Shown: positions 34,901-39,078 of the stretch, piece by piece
Position numbering within the stretch: position 1 is the stretch's first letter
Layout: every line of letters starts with the position of its first letter
Source: Syntrophomonadaceae bacterium
GTDB taxonomy: Bacteria > Bacillota > Syntrophomonadia > Syntrophomonadales > Syntrophomonadaceae
Assembly (NCBI GenBank): GCA_012520725.1
Contig: JAAYNQ010000159.1
Coordinates: forward strand, 1-39,078
Reading direction: 5' to 3'
Length of the DNA: 39,078 nt
Position numbers and translations under genes: made by a program
Notes under the pieces: generated by a model
Seen by the model: the letters and a program-made list of their open reading frames with translations, nothing else
Databases searched by the model: none
What the model was told of the DNA's origin: nothing

Positions 34901-34978
34901 TATAAGCTCTGCAAAAACTAATAACGTTTCAGGCCATGATTAAATGTATCTTGAATGCAAAAATATAATATAAGCTTT
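34888..34978 (+). repeat. 23-bp direct repeat pair
   Basis: 34888-34910 and 34956-34978 match at 21 of 23 bases (shared core ATATAATATAAGCT). The first copy includes the DUF35 stop codon; 45 bases separate the copies. Confidence 0.7.
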
Positions 34979-34990
34979 ACCAACACCGTT

Positions 34991-35019
34991 CACGGCCGCC
35001 TTTCCATAAGGCGGTCGTG
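34991..35019 (+). terminator. Hairpin after the thiolase-DUF35 operon
   Basis: CACGGCCGCCTT / AAGGCGGTCGTG, 12 bp with one G-T pair and a TCCAT loop. No T run, so terminator function is uncertain. Confidence 0.5.
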
Positions 35020-35023
35020 ATCT

Positions 35024-35179
35024 GTGCTGCCGGGTGTTCTTAAGGTTGTGGTGGGAGAGGAATCCATTAAGGCCGGTAGCCTATACGGAATAAATGAAGA
35101 ATTGGGCCGGGTGCTGATAATTAACGCTCCCCTTATAAGCTTTGCCTTGATTTTCCCGGCCAATTTTGGAATCAGCTAA
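35024..35179 (+). pseudogene. Orphan coding remnant, membrane-protein-like
   Basis: Frame from GTG 35024 to TAA 35177 translates to 51 residues with a coherent protein look: PGVLKVVVGEESIKAGSLYG, then GRVLIINAPLISFALIFP. It has no SD, and the frame is closed by TGA at 35018 just upstream. It reads like the tail of a lost membrane-protein gene, but I cannot name the family. Confidence 0.3.
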
Positions 35180-35273
35180 ATAATTTCCTCAGATTGTAGA
35201 TAGTATAAGCAGAAAAAGCATGTAAATGTCATATTTAAGTGTAGTATCATAAGTGACAGGGAGGTGATGAAGC

Positions 35274-35906
35274 ATGTTGAAACCAAGAGATTTCAATGCA
35301 GACAGGTTTGCTTATGATGCAATGTTGCCGGTTTTCCCGCTACTTGCCCAGCAATGCCTGGATGATTATCAACTGGATCAGGGGATTTGTCTGGATATCG
35401 GTTCTGGTAGCGGTCATCTGGGCACTGAAATTGCCAAGATTACTAATATGACCATATATTACATAGATATCGATCCCCAAGCCCTGGCTCAGGCTGCAAG
35501 GCTTGTTGCTGGCAGCAATATTGATAACGAAACCCATTTTATTCAGGCCGACATCTGCCAGGGACTGCCCCTGGAGGATAACTTTGCTGATTTTATCATC
35601 AGCCGGGGTTCGATGTGGTTCTGGAAGGATCAGGTCCAGGGAACGGCGGAGATATACCGGGTTTTGAAAGCAGGTGGAACCGCATTGATCGGTGGTGGAT
35701 TAGGACGATATGTTCCGCCTACCATGAGGCAAAGATTTACTGCTCTCAGGAGAAATTCGGGCCATTCGGAAAATTATCGCCGGCTTAGCGCCAAGGAACT
35801 GGAAGCGGTGGCAATAAAAGCCGGAATTCCCGAATTCAGGATTATTGAGGAAGAACCTAAAGAAAAAAAGGGCGGTTGGATTGAGATGCATAAGCCCATG
35901 GTGTGA
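35274..35906 (+). CDS. SAM-dependent methyltransferase
   Basis: 210-residue class I methyltransferase. Motif I is LDIGSGSGHLG, the acidic residue after strand 2 is in YYIDIDPQAL, and motif II/III appear as ADICQGLPLEDNFADFIISRGS and EIYRVLKAGGTALIGGG. The substrate is unknown; the fold is like UbiE/COQ5-type small-molecule methyltransferases. SD GGGAGGTGA precedes ATG 35274 by seven bases. It lies between the decayed stretch and the universal stress protein gene. Confidence 0.9.
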   Translation: MLKPRDFNADRFAYDAMLPVFPLLAQQCLDDYQLDQGICLDIGSGSGHLGTEIAKITNMTIYYIDIDPQALAQAARLVAGSNIDNETHFIQADICQGLPLEDNFADFIISRGSMWFWKDQVQGTAEIYRVLKAGGTALIGGGLGRYVPPTMRQRFTALRRNSGHSENYRRLSAKELEAVAIKAGIPEFRIIEEEPKEKKGGWIEMHKPMV

Positions 35907-35991
35907 GTAATCCTATTCGGGGATATAATATTATATATATAATCAAAGGCCTCGAAACTAAGGAGCAGAATATGTAGAAGGATGGTATTCC

Positions 35992-36444
35992 ATGATTAGG
36001 AAAATAATGCTTGCCTATGACGGTGGTTATGAAGCCAATCAAGCTTTGGATATGGCTATAAATATTGCCCAAGGCATTTCTGCTGAAATATATTTGGTAA
36101 CAATATTTAATCCATTTAGTATATTTGAAAGTTTTGAAACCCCTGACGTGGATGCTGTGAATACGGCAATGGATAAGGAGCGTAAGAAGCTGCATGAGAT
36201 TATTAGCCAGGCGATAAAAAAAGCTGAAGACCAGGGTGTAAAAGTGCAAAGCAAAGTAATAGAAGATAAACCTGGTCTAGCCAGGATCGGACCCAACCTG
36301 GTTAATTTTGCTGAGATGATGGATATTGATTTAATCATCATGGGAAGACGTAATACCGGAGCTGTAAATCGCCTGCTTGTGGGCAGTGTATCCAATTATG
36401 TAATACAGGCTGCCAGGTGTGCAGTAATGCTGGTCAAAGAATAG
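35992..36444 (+). CDS. Universal stress protein (UspA family)
   Basis: 150-residue UspA-fold protein (MIRKIMLAYDGGYEANQALDMA opening). The C-terminal nucleotide motif reads GRRNTGAVNRLLVGSVS: the first Gly and the final GS are kept, but the inner Gly of the usual GTRGxSG is replaced by Asn, so ATP binding is not certain. No partner is visible. An intrinsic terminator follows, so it is probably transcribed alone. Confidence 0.92.
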   Translation: MIRKIMLAYDGGYEANQALDMAINIAQGISAEIYLVTIFNPFSIFESFETPDVDAVNTAMDKERKKLHEIISQAIKKAEDQGVKVQSKVIEDKPGLARIGPNLVNFAEMMDIDLIIMGRRNTGAVNRLLVGSVSNYVIQAARCAVMLVKE

Positions 36445-36475
36445 TTATGGACCTTTTTCTGCGATTGAATCATGA

Positions 36476-36512
36476 CGGCTGTTCCAGGAATTTGGGACAG
36501 CCGCATAATTTT
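36476..36512 (+). terminator. Terminator of the universal stress protein gene
   Basis: CGGCTGTTCC / GGGACAGCCG (one T-G pair), 8-base loop, then CATAATTTT. Confidence 0.7.
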
Positions 36513-36637
36513 AAAGCAAGTAATTTTTGATTACTGTAATTATCGCATGTAGAAGTATCGCTTTAACAATCATATGGAGGCAGCATTTGGCTCAGACAGC
36601 TAGCTGCCGGCTCAGATATGAGCAGTTTTCAAGTCTT

Positions 36638-38194
36638 TTATTTAAGCACTTTGGCTTCCACCTTATTGGCTTCATCATTGGCATGATGGAGCCTATTTAT
36701 GGCGGGGCCTTCCACAATATCACCCTCATATGAGAATCTGGAACCATGGCAAGGGCAGTCCCAGGTCTTTTCAGCACTGTTCCAGGCCAGCTCACAGCCC
36801 AGATGGGTACAGGTAGTATCCACCATATGGACCTGTCCGTCCTCATCTTTGTAAACTCCGATACGATTGCCTTCATAGTTGACAACCTGCGCTTCCCCAT
36901 TTTTCAACTCCCTGGGAGGGGAAAGCTGACCTAGTTTTCTGGATAGCAGATCTTTAGCCACATTGGCATTCTGAATGATGAAGGTTTTCAGACTCGACCC
37001 AGTGCTAAACAACCTGGAGGGGCTATATACTGTGGCCCAGGGGTTATCTCCCTTGAGTATCAAATCAGATAAAATCATGGCAGCTGCCGTTCCATTAGTC
37101 ATGCCCCATTTACCAAATCCAGTGGCTACGTAAATGTGCGGGCTCCGGGGAGTCAGGTGGCCAACATAGGGAAGCTGATCAATGGTCATGCAGTCCTGAG
37201 TAGACCATCTATAAAGTATTTCTCGAAGGGAGAAGTTTTCTTGAGCAAATTTTATCAATTGCTCATAGTGAAGATTGGTATCTTCACCATGGCCTGTTTT
37301 GTGGTGTTCACCCCCGAATAAAACCAATTCACCATCTTCCATAGGCTGGGAACGCAGTGAACGAGTGGGGTCTTCAGCACTTATAAACATTCCGTCAGGA
37401 AACTTTTCTTCGATTTGTGCGGCTACCACATAGGATTTGTCTTGATACATCTTGCTAAAATACAGACCGCCCCCATCAAAAAATGGAAAATGGGTAGCAA
37501 TAATAACCTTGGAGGCATATACCTTATGACCGTTTCTGCTGGCTATAACCGGTTTACCGGCCTGATCGATGTCAAGAGCTTCGGTATTTTCAAATATCAA
37601 AGCCCCCTTATCACTGCACTCCCTGGCCAGAGCCTTCAAATATTTTAAAGGATGAAACTGAGCCTGCTCATCAAAGCGCAGGGCGGCCTTAACCTCAAAA
37701 GGAAGAGGAACAGTATCCAGAAAACTGGCTTTAATCCCCAGGTCTTTGGCATCTTCGCTTTCATCAGCCAGGTCTTGAACATATTTGTCACTTTGGGTGT
37801 AGATATAGGCCGGGCACCATTTGAAATCACATGGGATTTGTTTTTCACCCACCGTTTTGGCTATTTGTCTAATAGCGTTTTGATTAGCTTCAGCATATTG
37901 CATTGCCAATTCACGGCCTATTTGTTTTTTCAGTGTGGAATATATGATACCATGCTGGGAAGTGATTTTTGCCGTGGTATGTCCGGTAGTACCGTTTAAT
38001 ATCCGGTCTGCTTCGATAACAGCTACCTGCAAGCCTGCTTGATTGAGCATATATGCACTACTGATACCAACAATACCTCCGCCTATAATTGCCACATCCA
38101 CAGTGGTATCTTCATTAAGCTGGGGATAATCGGTGCTATCGGTGGAAGCAATCCAATATGGATTGGGCTCTCCAGTAATTTCTAACTTCATCAT
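36638..38194 (-). CDS. FAD-dependent oxidoreductase with C-terminal Rieske domain
   Basis: 518 residues. An N-terminal DAO-type FAD domain has GGGIVG (38-43) and HTTAKITSQHG, and its C-terminal FAD segment is YVATGFGKWGMTNG. A C-terminal Rieske 2Fe-2S domain has C462-T-H464 and C480-PC-H483, with the GSRFSYEGDIVEGPA loop. It matches the YhfW group of FAD-Rieske proteins. The substrate (an amine or amino acid) is unknown. No signal peptide. Start ATG 38194 (a second ATG follows at once). A promoter is likely at 38217-38245. Confidence 0.92.
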   Translation of the reverse strand: MMKLEITGEPNPYWIASTDSTDYPQLNEDTTVDVAIIGGGIVGISSAYMLNQAGLQVAVIEADRILNGTTGHTTAKITSQHGIIYSTLKKQIGRELAMQYAEANQNAIRQIAKTVGEKQIPCDFKWCPAYIYTQSDKYVQDLADESEDAKDLGIKASFLDTVPLPFEVKAALRFDEQAQFHPLKYLKALARECSDKGALIFENTEALDIDQAGKPVIASRNGHKVYASKVIIATHFPFFDGGGLYFSKMYQDKSYVVAAQIEEKFPDGMFISAEDPTRSLRSQPMEDGELVLFGGEHHKTGHGEDTNLHYEQLIKFAQENFSLREILYRWSTQDCMTIDQLPYVGHLTPRSPHIYVATGFGKWGMTNGTAAAMILSDLILKGDNPWATVYSPSRLFSTGSSLKTFIIQNANVAKDLLSRKLGQLSPPRELKNGEAQVVNYEGNRIGVYKDEDGQVHMVDTTCTHLGCELAWNSAEKTWDCPCHGSRFSYEGDIVEGPAINRLHHANDEANKVEAKVLK

Positions 38195-38216
38195 AATTCA
38201 CCCGCCCAAAATATAG

Positions 38217-38245
38217 TTTATACTAGTATTTCTTTCCCGAAGCAA
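38217..38245 (-). promoter_or_regulatory. Probable promoter of the FAD-Rieske gene
   Basis: On the minus strand: TTGCTT, 17-base spacer, TATAAA, ending 22 bases before the ATG. The -35 is weak. Confidence 0.45.
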
Positions 38246-38739
38246 TACTATTCTCTTAATCATAGCCGGACACCCTGTCTTTGAGGACAGACAAAAGTTT
38301 TTCAAAATTAGAGCAGGCAAGTTCTAATCTAGCGCAATACATCATTATTTGACGAAACAAGTAATAGCCTTTCGAGGTAAAACAATACAAACTTAAACCA
38401 TAATAGGATATAATTACCTTATCTATACTTCAAACACAAATATTAATTATGCCAGTTTTTAAATCGTGCTTATATCGTCTTTTTGCCAGATCATCACTTA
38501 TTATATTTTCCTTCTTTTAGATTCACGGCTATTTCTCTGCTTTTCGTTTTATCTCAGATGTCATAAGTAGTTGCCAGGAAATGTATTCTTTAATAATGGG
38601 CGTAGCTGTTTTTCAAAGTCAGAGCTTACCCCAATAGACTTAGTAATATTAGCCGGCTTTTTCTGCTTGGGTGGATTGCTTCACCAAACTTTTAAGTATG
38701 TAATCTACTTTCAGATGGGATAAAAAAGGAGGATAGGAA
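38246..38739 (+). other. AT-rich intergenic region without recognised gene
   Basis: About 490 bases between divergent genes. I see no coding frame. A small hairpin CTGTC-TTTGAG-GACAG lies near 38275-38290. AAAAAAGGAGG before 38740 is the SD of the next gene. No -24/-12 promoter was found. Confidence 0.5.
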
Positions 38740-39078
38740 ATGTCAACATGGCAAATGCTTGAGTATTTGTTTGATCAAATCCCTTACATGGCCACCATCA
38801 TGGTTGATAAGGAGGGGAAGGTAGTCTTTATCAACAAAACCTACTTGCGGATTCTAAAAATGAGTAAAAAAGAAGTGATTGGCAAGCATATTGGGACTAT
38901 AACTCCCCGAAGCCGCACTTTAGTGGTCTTAAAAACTGGTAGGGCTGAGGTAGGCTATAACTGGATTGTAAATGATCAGCACTTGATTGCCACATCCCTG
39001 CCGGTATATGAGAATAACGAAATAATTGGCAGCTTTGCCTATAGCATCTTTTTAAACATTTATGAAGCCAAAAATCTA
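38740..39078 (+). CDS. PAS-domain protein, N-terminal part (possible sigma-54 activator)
   Basis: 113 residues, cut by the window end. An N-terminal PAS domain is visible (YLFDQIPYMATIMVDKEGKV, then INKTYLRILKMSKKEVIGK) and ends NEIIGSFAYSIFLNIYEAKN. This form of single N-terminal PAS with TPRSRTLVVLKTGRAEVG is usual in PAS-AAA+-HTH sigma-54 activators, so that is the most likely class, but no AAA+ part is in the window. SD AAAAGGAGG precedes ATG 38740. It is divergent from the FAD-Rieske gene and may regulate it. Confidence 0.75.
   Translation, partial: MSTWQMLEYLFDQIPYMATIMVDKEGKVVFINKTYLRILKMSKKEVIGKHIGTITPRSRTLVVLKTGRAEVGYNWIVNDQHLIATSLPVYENNEIIGSFAYSIFLNIYEAKNL

Noticed and set aside
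36527-37999. Plus-strand frames across the FAD-Rieske gene (up to 115 codons)
   Set aside because: Antisense shadows of a gene with intact FAD and Rieske motifs.

Overview
The window looks like the chromosome of a spore-forming, anaerobic member of the Bacillota (class Clostridia), possibly close to the syntrophic Syntrophomonas-type lineages. This rests on gene content: an alpha/beta small acid-soluble spore protein, a Bacillus-like block pnp, ylxY-like deacetylase, mlpA-like M16 peptidase, ymxH-like PRC-barrel gene, a CBS-PAS-PAS sigma-54 activator, and an SCP2-type thiolase with a DUF35 partner. The lineage is an inference. Strong AGGAGG-type ribosome binding sites are the rule and TTG starts are common (SASP, DUF47, MBL protein, phosphomannomutase). 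No tRNA, rRNA, CRISPR array, insertion sequence or phage gene was seen.

Layout. 1-5675: the end of pnp, then a cell-envelope/sporulation block (VanW-domain protein, polysaccharide deacetylase, D-Ala-D-Ala carboxypeptidase, M16 peptidase, dUTPase, PRC-barrel protein). 5676-8242: a structured leader with a terminator, a small HTH protein, guaB behind a clear sigma-A promoter, and an MgtC-like membrane protein. 8283-13575: spore protein (minus strand), radical SAM protein, DUF47/PhoU-like protein, a class A penicillin-binding protein with a lipobox, and an MBL-fold protein. 13669-20230: Lon-family protease coupled to a small lipoprotein, a run of small metal-binding or hypothetical proteins, an alpha/beta hydrolase, a VTT membrane protein and a DUF2284 protein.

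20447-28023 is the most distinctive block: GDP-mannose synthesis (ManC-type guanylyltransferase, phosphomannomutase), a GT4 glycosyltransferase, and a convergent 1187-residue protein joining a GT-A-like N-terminal domain, a large unrecognised middle and a C-terminal GH130 mannoside phosphorylase domain. Together they could build and phosphorolyse an intracellular mannose polymer, with mannose 1-phosphate returning to the GDP-mannose pool. This is a hypothesis.

28869-34900: a DASS-family anion transporter, a sigma-54 activator, a cluster of inverted repeats, a near-consensus -24/-12 promoter, and the thiolase-DUF35 pair it should drive. The activator very probably controls the pair. 34901-39078: a decayed stretch with a 23-bp direct repeat and an orphan coding remnant, a methyltransferase, a universal stress protein, an FAD-Rieske oxidoreductase (minus strand), and the start of a PAS-domain protein cut by the window end.
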